A stretch of 8,770 nucleotides of DNA from contig SFNW01000078.1 in NCBI GenBank assembly GCA_004554105.1, forward strand, positions 1 to 8,770. The letters are read 5' to 3'. The position numbers were made by a program, and so were the translations under genes. This stretch comes from Clostridiales bacterium (GTDB taxonomy: Bacteria > Bacillota > Clostridia > Oscillospirales > CAG-272). Position 1 is the first letter of the stretch, and each line of letters opens with the position of its first letter. The notes beneath the pieces are model-generated. The model ran no database searches. It was given only the letters and a program-made list of their open reading frames with translations, and was not told the origin of the DNA. Shown piece by piece: positions 1 to 5,262 of the stretch.

Positions 1-138
1 AAATCGTCGGTGTTCAGCCGACGAAGGGGAAACTCCCCGAGGACTTTAGTCCTCGGTATACAGGCGACGGTGATTTTCGCGGATAGACCGGCGAAAATAA
101 AACAAATATGCAGAAAACCGCCCTTGTGGGCGGTTTTC
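1..138 (+). other. Hairpin-rich segment, possible 3' part of a structured RNA, cut by left edge
   Basis: Three hairpins stand almost back to back: arms 4-10/18-24 (TCGTCGG/CCGACGA), 26-29/35-38 (GGGG/CCCC) and 39-45/48-54 (GAGGACT/AGTCCTC). A fourth pairs ATTTTCGC with GCGAAAAT at about 73-98, and the terminator hairpin 113-138 closes the segment. Such dense pairing followed by a terminator suits the end of a structured non-coding RNA. I do not recognise the family, and its 5' part lies outside the window. The alternative is the tail of a protein gene: frame 3 is open from the edge to a TAG at 84-86 (27 codons) and frame 1 is open to 177, but neither peptide is recognisable. The RNA reading is inference from secondary structure only. 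Confidence 0.35.
113..138. terminator. Bidirectional intrinsic terminator
   Basis: A perfect 11-bp stem, GAAAACCGCCC (113-123) with GGGCGGTTTTC (128-138), closes on a TTGT loop. On the minus strand the 3' arm ends in TTTTC and is followed by a T-rich run, so it can end the glyA-pncC-pfkA transcript about 80 bases after the pfkA stop. On the plus strand TTTTC AACTTT follows, enough to end whatever enters from the left. Between it and pfkA lie two small hairpins (153-167, GAGGCA/TGCCTC; 201-212, GCCG/CGGC) and no gene. Confidence 0.8.
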
Positions 139-219
139 AACTTTAGCAGACAGAGGCACATTGCCTCAAATATACAATAGCCTTTCGCCGGTCGGTCTGT
201 GCCGCATACGGCTGTCCCC

Positions 220-1284
220 TTACTTCGAGATTTCGACGGAGAGGTCGTACAACCTCTTAAACGCCGCAAACTTTTCCGCGCAGAACTCGCGCATCCACGT
301 TACGGTTTCGGCGTCGAACTTCGCAAGGTCGCCGTCCTTCAGCTTATCCTTGTACATACGGTCGAGAATCAGTGCCTTGCCGATGTCCATGGTCGTGATT
401 TCGCCCTTGCGCTCGCAGACGACGATATTGCTCTTGCCCTCAAGCAGCATTTCGACTGCCGCCGCGCCCATCGTACTGCCGAGCATACGGTCGCGCAGCG
501 TCGGGCTGCCGCCGCGGACGACGTGCGCAAGGCGGGCAAAACGGGTCTCGATGCCGGTCTTTTCGGGAATCAGTTCGGTCAGTTTTTCGCCGTAGCCGGG
601 CAGACCCTCCGAGACGATAATGATGAAGTTGCGCTTGCCCTTTTCGCGCGAAACCTTCAACTCCTCAATCATGCCGTCCTCGTCGAAGGGAATCTCCTTG
701 ATGGCGACGGCGCTTGCGCCGACGGCAATCGCGGTTTGCAGTGCGATGTCGCCCGCGTCTCTGCCCATGACCTCGACGACGTTGCAGCGCGCGTGGGATT
801 CGCAGGTGTCGCGCAGGCGGTCAACCATCTCAATCGTGGTGTTGACTGCGGTGTCGAAGCCGATGGAAAAGTCGGTGGAGGTGATGTCATTGTCGATTGT
901 GCCGGGCAGACCCACGCAGGGAACGCCGTGCTCGGTCAGGTCGGTCGCGCCGCGGAACGTGCCGTCGCCGCCGATGGCGACGATGCCGTCGATGCCGAAG
1001 CGGCGGCAGTTTGCCATCGCCTCACGCATACCTTCCTCGGTCTTGAACTCGGGGCAGCGGTCGGAGTAGAGCACCGTACCGCCGTGGTTGATGATATTGG
1101 AAACCGAGCGCATATCGAGCGGGTGAATGTCGCCCTCGATCAGTCCGCGGTAGCCGCGGTAGATGCCCATGCACTCAACGCCGCGCGCCAGCGCGGTACG
1201 AACGACGCTGCGGATCGCAGCGTTCATGCCCGGGGCGTCGCCGCCCGAAGTCAGAATGCCGATTCTCTTAAATTCTTTCATCAT
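220..1284 (-). CDS. pfkA: ATP-dependent 6-phosphofructokinase
   Basis: Phosphorylates fructose 6-phosphate to fructose 1,6-bisphosphate, the committed step of glycolysis, in the cytoplasm. The N-terminal nucleotide loop SGGDAPGMNAAIR (13-25), GGDGTFRGA (105-113), PGTIDND (127-133, with the catalytic base expected at Asp131) and VVEVMGRDAGD are all present. Gly108 in GGDG and Gly128 in PGTIDND are the residues typical of ATP-using enzymes; pyrophosphate-dependent relatives carry Asp and Lys there. At 354 residues it is about 30 longer than the E. coli enzyme (320), mostly as a charged helical-looking C-terminal tail of unknown role. Two adjacent ATGs (1284 and 1281) lie 5 and 8 bases after GGAG (1290-1293), so either may be used. 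It is last in the glyA-pncC-pfkA operon, 27 bases after pncC. Confidence 0.96.
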   Translation of the reverse strand: MMKEFKRIGILTSGGDAPGMNAAIRSVVRTALARGVECMGIYRGYRGLIEGDIHPLDMRSVSNIINHGGTVLYSDRCPEFKTEEGMREAMANCRRFGIDGIVAIGGDGTFRGATDLTEHGVPCVGLPGTIDNDITSTDFSIGFDTAVNTTIEMVDRLRDTCESHARCNVVEVMGRDAGDIALQTAIAVGASAVAIKEIPFDEDGMIEELKVSREKGKRNFIIIVSEGLPGYGEKLTELIPEKTGIETRFARLAHVVRGGSPTLRDRMLGSTMGAAAVEMLLEGKSNIVVCERKGEITTMDIGKALILDRMYKDKLKDGDLAKFDAETVTWMREFCAEKFAAFKRLYDLSVEISK

Positions 1285-1311
1285 CGTATCTCCTTTTATG
1301 CAGTAAATGGA

Positions 1312-1845
1312 TTAAAATTCGATTATGTTTGCCGAATAGTCGGCTTCCTCGGCTTCGCCGAGCGCAAGCGCGAGCATCTCAAAGACCGAGCGTGCGCGAA
1401 TCTCGCTTCTGCCGCCGACCTTGCCGAGGGAAAGCCGCCTTGCGCGTGCGCCGCGTTCGCTGCTCACGGCGATATAGACCGTGCCGACCGGCTTTTCGGG
1501 CGTGCCGCCGCCCGGACCGGCGATGCCGGTCACGCTGACCGCGATGTCGACGCCGACCGCCTCGCGCGCGCCGCGCGCCATTTGCAAGGCACAGGGGGCG
1601 CTGACCGCGCCCGCGCTGTCGAGGACGCTTTGCGGAACGCCGAGCAGATTTTCCTTGACCGAATTGTCATAGGACACAATGCCGCCGAAAAACACGTCCG
1701 ACGCGCCGGGGACGGCGACGACCGCCGCCGCGGCAAGCCCGCCCGTGCAGGATTCCGCAAAGGCAAGCGTCAGTCCCTTTTTGCGCAGGGTGTCAATCAG
1801 CGCTTCGGCGAGTGCCGCCGTGTCGACTTGGTTTGCGCCGCTCAT
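1312..1845 (-). CDS. pncC: Nicotinamide-nucleotide amidohydrolase (CinA C-terminal domain protein)
   Basis: Stand-alone CinA C-terminal domain of 177 residues, close to E. coli PncC. The family deamidates nicotinamide mononucleotide to nicotinate mononucleotide, returning NMN from NAD breakdown or DNA ligase to NAD synthesis. The catalytic serine is expected at Ser32 in AESCTGG (30-36). Further family signatures are FFGGIVSYDNSVKENLLGV, the VSVTGIAGPGGGTPEKPVGTV loop and the C-terminal helix. The N-terminal molybdopterin-binding (COG1058) half of full CinA is absent, as in PncC-type proteins. The ATG at 1845 follows a strong GGAGGGA (1851-1857) by 5 bases and sits 15 bases after the glyA stop, so it is probably co-translated in the same operon. 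Confidence 0.93.
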   Translation of the reverse strand: MSGANQVDTAALAEALIDTLRKKGLTLAFAESCTGGLAAAAVVAVPGASDVFFGGIVSYDNSVKENLLGVPQSVLDSAGAVSAPCALQMARGAREAVGVDIAVSVTGIAGPGGGTPEKPVGTVYIAVSSERGARARRLSLGKVGGRSEIRARSVFEMLALALGEAEEADYSANIIEF

Positions 1846-1860
1846 GGCCGTCCCTCCGAC

Positions 1861-3105
1861 TCAGTCAAACAGCGGGTACTTCGCGCAGAGCTTTGCGACC
1901 TCGGCGCGAATATAGTCCGCCTGATTTTCAAAATCCTTTGCGCAGAGCGCTATCAGATGTGCCAGCGTCCGCATATCCGCTTCGACAAGACCGCGGCTGG
2001 TCACTGCGGGCGTACCGACGCGGATACCGCTCGTGACAAACGGCTTTTCGGGGTCGAACGGGATTGCGTTTTTGTTGACCGTGATGTGTACCTCGTCGAG
2101 ACGGCGCTCCATCTCCTTGCCGGTCAGACCCATGCTCCGCAGATCAATCAGCATCAGGTGGTTGTCTGTGCCGCCCGAAACGAGGTCAAAGCCCTCGGCA
2201 ATCAGCGCGTCGGCGAGTGCCGCCGCATTTGCGACAATCTGCTTCTGATACGCGGTAAATTCGGGCTTCAGCGCTTCGCCGAAGCAGACTGCCTTTGCCG
2301 CGATAATGTGCATCAGCGGACCGCCCTGCGTGCCGGGGAAGATAGCCTTGTCAATCGCCTTGCCGAGTTCCTCGCGGCAGAGAATCATACCGCCGCGCGG
2401 ACCGCGCAGCGTCTTGTGCGTGGTGGTGGTGACGATGTCCGCAAAGGGAACGGGCGAGGGGTGAAGTCCCGCCGCGACCAGCCCCGCAATGTGCGCCATA
2501 TCGACCATAAAGAGCGCGCCGACGGCGTGCGCGACGCTTGCCATGCGCTCAAAGTCGATGATGCGCGGGTATGCGGACGCGCCCGCGATAATCAGCTTCG
2601 GCTTATGCTCGTGCGCGAGTCGCTCAAATTCCTCGTAGTCGATTCTGCCGGTGTCCCTGTCGACGCCGTAGGAAACAAAGTTGTAGTTTTTACCCGAGAA
2701 GTTGACCGGACTGCCGTGCGTGAGGTGTCCGCCGTGCGCGAGATTCATGCCCATGACGGTGTCGCCGTGCTCGAGCAGTGCGACATAGACCGCCGTGTTC
2801 GCCTGTGCGCCGCTGTGCGGCTGAACGTTGACGTGCTCCGCGCCGAAGAGCTGCTTTGCACGCTCGATTGCCGCCTTTTCGACAATGTCCACGCAGGCGC
2901 AGCCGCCGTAGTAGCGGTGGTCCGGGTAGCCCTCGGCATATTTGTTGGTGAGGATCGACCCCGCGGCAAGCAGTACCGCGTCGGAGACCACATTTTCGGA
3001 CGCAATCAACTCAAGTCCGTCGCGCTGACGGTTGTATTCCGCCAAAACGGCTTCGCCGATCTCCGCGTCATAACCGATTAGTTTCTCAATAGATTCCTTT
3101 ATCAT
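1861..3105 (-). CDS. glyA: Serine hydroxymethyltransferase
   Basis: PLP enzyme that interconverts serine plus tetrahydrofolate with glycine plus 5,10-methylene-tetrahydrofolate, the main source of one-carbon units. Its 414 residues match the bacterial family length. The PLP-binding lysine is Lys231 in [14 protein letters not shown]. Other signatures are [13 protein letters not shown] near the N-terminus, [25 protein letters not shown], and [18 protein letters not shown], whose Asp and His contact the cofactor. The ATG at 3105 is preceded by GGAGG (3114-3118) with an 8-base gap and gives the usual family N-terminus. It is first in the leftward glyA-pncC-pfkA operon and is served by the promoter at 3146-3174. 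Confidence 0.97.
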   Translation of the reverse strand: MIKESIEKLIGYDAEIGEAVLAEYNRQRDGLELIASENVVSDAVLLAAGSILTNKYAEGYPDHRYYGGCACVDIVEKAAIERAKQLFGAEHVNVQPHSGAQANTAVYVALLEHGDTVMGMNLAHGGHLTHGSPVNFSGKNYNFVSYGVDRDTGRIDYEEFERLAHEHKPKLIIAGASAYPRIIDFERMASVAHAVGALFMVDMAHIAGLVAAGLHPSPVPFADIVTTTTHKTLRGPRGGMILCREELGKAIDKAIFPGTQGGPLMHIIAAKAVCFGEALKPEFTAYQKQIVANAAALADALIAEGFDLVSGGTDNHLMLIDLRSMGLTGKEMERRLDEVHITVNKNAIPFDPEKPFVTSGIRVGTPAVTSRGLVEADMRTLAHLIALCAKDFENQADYIRAEVAKLCAKYPLFD

Positions 3106-3145
3106 CTGTCAATCCTCCGGAAAAATGATTTTTTCAATCCATATT

Positions 3146-3174
3146 ATTATACACGAACGAAGCGGGATTTACAA
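3146..3174 (-). promoter_or_regulatory. Sigma-A-type promoter for glyA-pncC-pfkA
   Basis: On the minus strand a -35 of TTGTAA (3174-3169) is followed after 17 bases by a perfect -10 TATAAT (3151-3146). Transcription would start near 3139, leaving about 34 untranslated bases with the GGAGG of glyA and no room for a riboswitch. A 14-base palindrome, GTGAAA-TT-TTTCAC (3182-3195), lies just upstream of the -35 and could be an operator. Confidence 0.75.
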
Positions 3175-3330
3175 GAGCGGTGTGAAATTTTTCACGATTT
3201 CCCTTGTTTTTGCTAAGTCTTTGCGCCGCTTTGCACAGAGTGCGAGCAGGGAGGTTTGCGGTTTCTGTGCATTTTGTACGGAACTGAACGCTTTTCGGAA
3301 AAGAAATTTTGATTTATTGCCGTAATTCGG

Positions 3331-3360
3331 TTGACAGGACATTGGATTTCGTGCTATAAT
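3331..3360 (+). promoter_or_regulatory. Promoter with extended -10 for the MinD-like gene
   Basis: A consensus -35 TTGACA (3331-3336) is followed after 18 bases by TATAAT (3355-3360). The TGC at 3352-3354 makes it an extended -10 (TGnTATAAT). The expected start is near 3367, about 30 bases before the GTG start at 3398. It is divergent from the glyA promoter. The roughly 150 bases between the two hold only small inverted repeats and no recognisable gene. Confidence 0.85.
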
Positions 3361-3385
3361 CAACCGTGGGATTTTGTCTTGAAGC

Positions 3386-3391
3386 GAGGTG
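3386..3391 (+). promoter_or_regulatory. Ribosome binding site deciding the MinD-like start
   Basis: GAGGTG (3386-3391) lies 6 bases before the GTG at 3398. The earlier in-frame GTG at 3389 overlaps this site and so cannot use it. The start at 3398 also puts MSRILVTSCKGG at the N-terminus, as expected for a MinD/ParA protein. Confidence 0.7.
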
Positions 3392-3397
3392 TGCGCC

Positions 3398-4177
3398 GTG
3401 AGCCGAATACTGGTTACCTCCTGCAAGGGCGGCGTGGGCAAATCCACGGTCAGTGCGGGGCTTTCCATCGCGCTCTCACGGCTCGGCAAACGGGTCCTTT
3501 TGATTGACTTTGACCTCGGCAACCGCTCGCTCGACCTCATGCTCGGACTTGAGGACGAGCTGATTTACGACATCTGCGATCTGACGTCGGGCAGAGCCGA
3601 CTGCGAGGCGGTCGTGCATCTCTGCGCCGCATACCCGAATCTTGCCTTTATCGGCGCGCCCTTCCGTTACGAGGGCGGTATCACGGCAGAGTCGCTCGGC
3701 GACGCGCTGCACAGGCTGGAGGAGGTCTACGACTTCGACTATGTCGTCGTCGACACCTCGGGCGGCGCGCACGAATCGGTGGCGCTCTCCGCGCCGGTCT
3801 GCGATACCGGCATCATCGTTTCCTCGCAGAATCCGACCTCGATCCGCGCGGCGGAAAAATCGGGGCTGATCCTCGACGAGGCGGGACTGAGCGAGCAATA
3901 TCTCATCATCAACGGCTTCGATATGCAGCCGGAGAGCGCGAAGGAGCGCGCCGGCATTATTGAGATGATTGACCGCACGCGCACGCGCCTGCTCGGCATC
4001 GTGCCGATGGACGTGCGGCTCGCCCTGCTCTCCGAAAAGGGGAAGAGCGTGTTTGACGGCGAGGGCGGCAATGCGCGCACCGCATTTGAGAATATCGCAA
4101 ACCGCCTGTGCGGCACACATACCCCGCTGCTTGCGGGCTTCAAGGGCGTCAAACGGCGCAAATTATTATTTGAGTAA
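3398..4177 (+). CDS. minD: MinD/ParA-family P-loop ATPase
   Basis: 259 residues from a GTG start chosen for its RBS. It carries the deviant Walker A motif CKGGVGKST with the signature lysine at Lys10 and the P-loop lysine at Lys15. Walker A' is LLIDFDLGNRSLDLMLGL (Asp37), and the Walker B strand is DYVVVDTSGG (Asp119), where MinD proteins usually read D(T/S)PAG. ATPases of this class dimerise on ATP and position division inhibitors, chromosomes or other cargo. The C-terminal GFKGVKRRKLLFE is basic and could form an amphipathic membrane-targeting helix like that of MinD (inference). No minC or minE lies beside it. The next gene is an MgsA homologue; I recall minD and mgsA sharing a neighbourhood in clostridial mre/min/rodA clusters, which favours MinD over a plasmid ParA. 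It could also be a specialised paralogue. Confidence 0.75.
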   Translation: MSRILVTSCKGGVGKSTVSAGLSIALSRLGKRVLLIDFDLGNRSLDLMLGLEDELIYDICDLTSGRADCEAVVHLCAAYPNLAFIGAPFRYEGGITAESLGDALHRLEEVYDFDYVVVDTSGGAHESVALSAPVCDTGIIVSSQNPTSIRAAEKSGLILDEAGLSEQYLIINGFDMQPESAKERAGIIEMIDRTRTRLLGIVPMDVRLALLSEKGKSVFDGEGGNARTAFENIANRLCGTHTPLLAGFKGVKRRKLLFE

Positions 4178-4230
4178 AGCACATATCCGACTTGATTCTG
4201 AATTTCAAGAGAAGGACGGTGGAACGAATC

Positions 4231-4665
4231 ATGGATATAGCCATCATTGCAAGCGATACCAAAAAGGAACTGATGACCCAGTTCTGCATTGCGTATTGCG
4301 GTATCCTTTCCAAGCATAATCTCTGCGCGACGCAGATTACCGGCAAATACATTTCGGACGCGACGGGACTCTCAATAGAGAAGTTGTTGCCGGGCGCGAC
4401 GGGCGGCGAACAGCAGATTGCCTCCCGCATCGCCTATGACGAAATCGACGTGCTGCTCTATTTCCGCGACACCGTTCCGAAGGCGGAGTTCGACGAGGCG
4501 GAGTACCAGCTTCTCAGACTCTGCGACGTGCATAACGTCCCCGTGGCGACCAACATCGCCACCGCCGAGGTCTTGATTTGCGCGGTCGAGCGCGGCGACC
4601 TCAACTGGCGCGATTTCGTCAATCCGCGCTCCGAGTACAACCGACGCAAGAAAGCACAGCTCTGA
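4231..4665 (+). CDS. mgsA: Methylglyoxal synthase-like protein lacking key catalytic residues
   Basis: 144 residues (usual length), clearly homologous to MgsA along its whole span: KKELMTQFCIAY, ILSKHNL, the LLRLCDVHNVPVATNIATAE block and ERGDLNWRDFVNP. True MgsA turns dihydroxyacetone phosphate into methylglyoxal and phosphate. Compared with E. coli and B. subtilis sequences as I remember them, the active site is altered: His19 is Ser8, the catalytic Asp71 of GGDQQ is Glu60 (GGEQQ), His98 is Phe87, Asp101 is Ala90, and phosphate-loop Thr47 and Ser65 are Ile36 and Pro54. Lys23 (Lys12), Asp20 (Asp9) and Asp91 (Asp80) remain. The frame is intact, so it may be a non-catalytic or repurposed member. 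ATG 4231 was chosen over an upstream in-frame TTG (4192) because it gives the family N-terminus and follows GGTGGA by 7 bases. It lies 53 bases after the MinD-like gene, probably co-transcribed. Confidence 0.85.
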   Translation: MDIAIIASDTKKELMTQFCIAYCGILSKHNLCATQITGKYISDATGLSIEKLLPGATGGEQQIASRIAYDEIDVLLYFRDTVPKAEFDEAEYQLLRLCDVHNVPVATNIATAEVLICAVERGDLNWRDFVNPRSEYNRRKKAQL

Positions 4666-4687
4666 TTTGTTTTTTTGAAAACAGGGC

Positions 4688-4716
4688 TTGACAAACTTGT
4701 TTTCGGGGTCTATAAT
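4688..4716 (+). promoter_or_regulatory. Consensus promoter of the T-box operon
   Basis: Perfect TTGACA (4688-4693) and TATAAT (4711-4716) with a 17-base spacer, so transcription should begin near 4722-4724. An inverted repeat, GAAAACA (4677-4683) and TGTTTTC (4698-4704), is centred exactly on the -35. I see no convincing terminator between the end of the preceding gene (4665) and this promoter. Confidence 0.9.
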
Positions 4717-4867
4717 GACGACACGGAAAGAGATATGTCCGCTGAAATACTGCCGTCAGAGACGGGACTCATCGGCTGAAAGGTCCCTCGGTAAGGTTTT
4801 TGCGGGTACCGCTCCTTCCCGCGGTGAAAGTCCGCAGACAATCAAACAGTTCAAAGAGTAAAAAACG

Positions 4868-4902
4868 CGGGTGGAACCGTGCAAAAAGTTTTTTGCACCC
4901 CG
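4868..4902 (+). promoter_or_regulatory. T-box antiterminator helix
   Basis: CGGG (4868-4871) pairs with CCCG (4899-4902). Inside it the seven-base bulge TGGAACC (4872-4878) is followed by GTGCAAAA (4879-4886) pairing with TTTTGCAC (4891-4898). This is the standard antiterminator architecture: helix A1, bulge that binds the tRNA acceptor end, helix A2. Its 3' strand uses the CCCCG that also opens the terminator, so the two structures exclude each other. Confidence 0.88.
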
Positions 4903-4928
4903 ACGGCAGAAAAGCCGTCGGGGTTTTT
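4898..4928 (+). terminator. Regulated intrinsic terminator of the T-box leader
   Basis: A perfect 10-bp stem, CCCCGACGGC (4898-4907) with GCCGTCGGGG (4914-4923), has an AGAAAA loop and is followed by TTTTT. It overlaps the antiterminator through 4898-4902 and should form when the matching tRNA is charged. Confidence 0.92.
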
Positions 4929-4990
4929 GTTTGCCGCGAAAGCACGCGAGAGTTTCAGCGGCGATGTATCACACTGCTTTAGGAACTCAT

Positions 4991-5009
4991 GCGTCCGCTC
5001 TGCGGACGC
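4991..5009. repeat. Perfect hairpin in the T-box operon leader
   Basis: GCGTCCGC (4991-4998) and GCGGACGC (5002-5009) form an 8-bp stem on a TCT loop. It has no T-run after it, so it is not a normal terminator. It lies in the gene-free stretch 4929-5244. The flanking ATGCG words (4989-4993 and 5033-5037) hint at a larger repeat unit. I see no ORF with a convincing RBS in this part. Confidence 0.5.
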
Positions 5010-5074
5010 CGGTCACTACGCTATGCGATAAAAAAACGGGCGATGCATGAATCGACCCGGACTGTGGAAAATCA

Positions 5075-5180
5075 GGCTCCCTCTCCGAGGGAGCTGTCAC
5101 CGGAGGTGACTGAGGGAGTTACAATGGTTGCATTACTCCTTCCGTCGCCGTTCGGCGCCACCTCCCTCAGGGAGGGAGGC
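5075..5180. repeat. Composite palindromic intergenic repeat (MITE-like or REP-like)
   Basis: A 106-base imperfect palindrome. Left half: hairpin GCTCCCTC/GAGGGAGC (5076-5083/5087-5094), hairpin GTCACC/GGTGAC (5096-5101/5105-5110), then GAGGGAGTTA (5112-5121). The right half mirrors this with ACTCCTTC, hairpin CGCCG/CGGCG (5146-5150/5153-5157) and hairpin CCTCCCT/AGGGAGG (5161-5167/5173-5179). The outer ends GGCTCCCTC and GAGGGAGGC match as inverted repeats at 8 of 9 positions. It has no coding capacity. From memory, repeats with this wording are abundant between genes in Oscillospirales; that is recollection, not a search. Confidence 0.75.
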
Positions 5181-5198
5181 ATGAGATGTTTACGCAAA

Positions 5199-5234
5199 AG
5201 GCTTTCCCTTTGTGACGCTGACTTGAGGGAGTTA
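5199..5234. repeat. Truncated second copy of the palindromic repeat arm
   Basis: AGGCTTTCCC followed by GACTTGAGGGAGTTA (5220-5234) resembles the left arm of the preceding element, which has AGGCTCCC and GACTGAGGGAGTTA (5108-5121). The last block is identical apart from one inserted T. The inner hairpins are missing or decayed. It ends 17 bases before the RBS of the next gene. Confidence 0.45.
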
Positions 5235-5250
5235 TTAAAATCGGATGCTC

Positions 5251-5258
5251 GGAGGTGA
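5251..5258 (+). promoter_or_regulatory. Ribosome binding site deciding the DUF362 start
   Basis: GGAGGTGA is a near-perfect Shine-Dalgarno sequence with 7 bases between GGAGG and the ATG at 5263. An earlier in-frame ATG (5245) lies upstream of this site and has no RBS of its own, so 5263 is the start. Confidence 0.85.
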
Positions 5259-5262
5259 CAAG

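Larger units (their letters stand above)
4722..4928 (+). ncRNA. T-box riboswitch, threonine specific (ACC specifier)
   Basis: Transcriptional leader that reads the charging of a tRNA and should let RNA polymerase continue when threonyl-tRNA is scarce. The T-box core GCGGGTGGAACCGTGC lies at 4867-4882. Stem I folds by hand: GGAAAGAG (4725-4732) pairs with CTCCTTCC (4812-4819) with one A/C mismatch, and TCCGC (4738-4742) pairs with GCGGG (4802-4806). Between them is a specifier loop exposing ACC at 4808-4810, followed by G. Distally the AGAGA motif (4758-4762) precedes a GGGAC/GTCCC stem-loop (4764-4787) with GGCTGAAAG in its loop, as in other clostridial T-boxes. ACC is a threonine codon and thrS is downstream. 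The UGGA at 4872-4875 would pair with a tRNA ending UCCA. I cannot check the tRNA-Thr discriminator base here. Confidence 0.93.

Noticed and set aside
199..3081. A 960-codon plus-strand open frame running antisense to glyA, pncC and pfkA
   Set aside because: It covers exactly the three well-supported minus-strand genes, crosses their gene junctions, has no RBS and gives a low-complexity Ala/Arg/Asp-rich product with no domain. It follows from GC-rich codon use on the other strand.
3169..3540. A minus-strand open frame across the glyA/minD intergenic region and the minD start
   Set aside because: It overlaps both divergent promoters and the well-supported ATPase start, and the product has no recognisable features.
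4192..4230. An upstream TTG start for the MgsA-like protein, adding 13 residues
   Set aside because: The extension has no counterpart in the family, the TTG has no RBS, and the ATG at 4231 gives the normal N-terminus.
5075..5110. A CRISPR array or second attenuator suggested by the GAGGGAG hairpins
   Set aside because: There are no regularly spaced direct repeats with unique spacers, and no T-run follows any of the hairpins. The mirrored layout fits a palindromic repeat element.
4800..5258. Small plus-strand open frames over the T-box and repeat region (4800-4982, 4989-5258)
   Set aside because: They run through the T-box hairpins and the palindromic repeat and have no RBS. Their peptides are translations of structured RNA and repeats.
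4929..5262. A second T-box or another riboswitch directly before the DUF362 gene
   Set aside because: No second GGGTGG-ACC core or known aptamer motif is visible. The hairpins there belong to the intergenic repeats.
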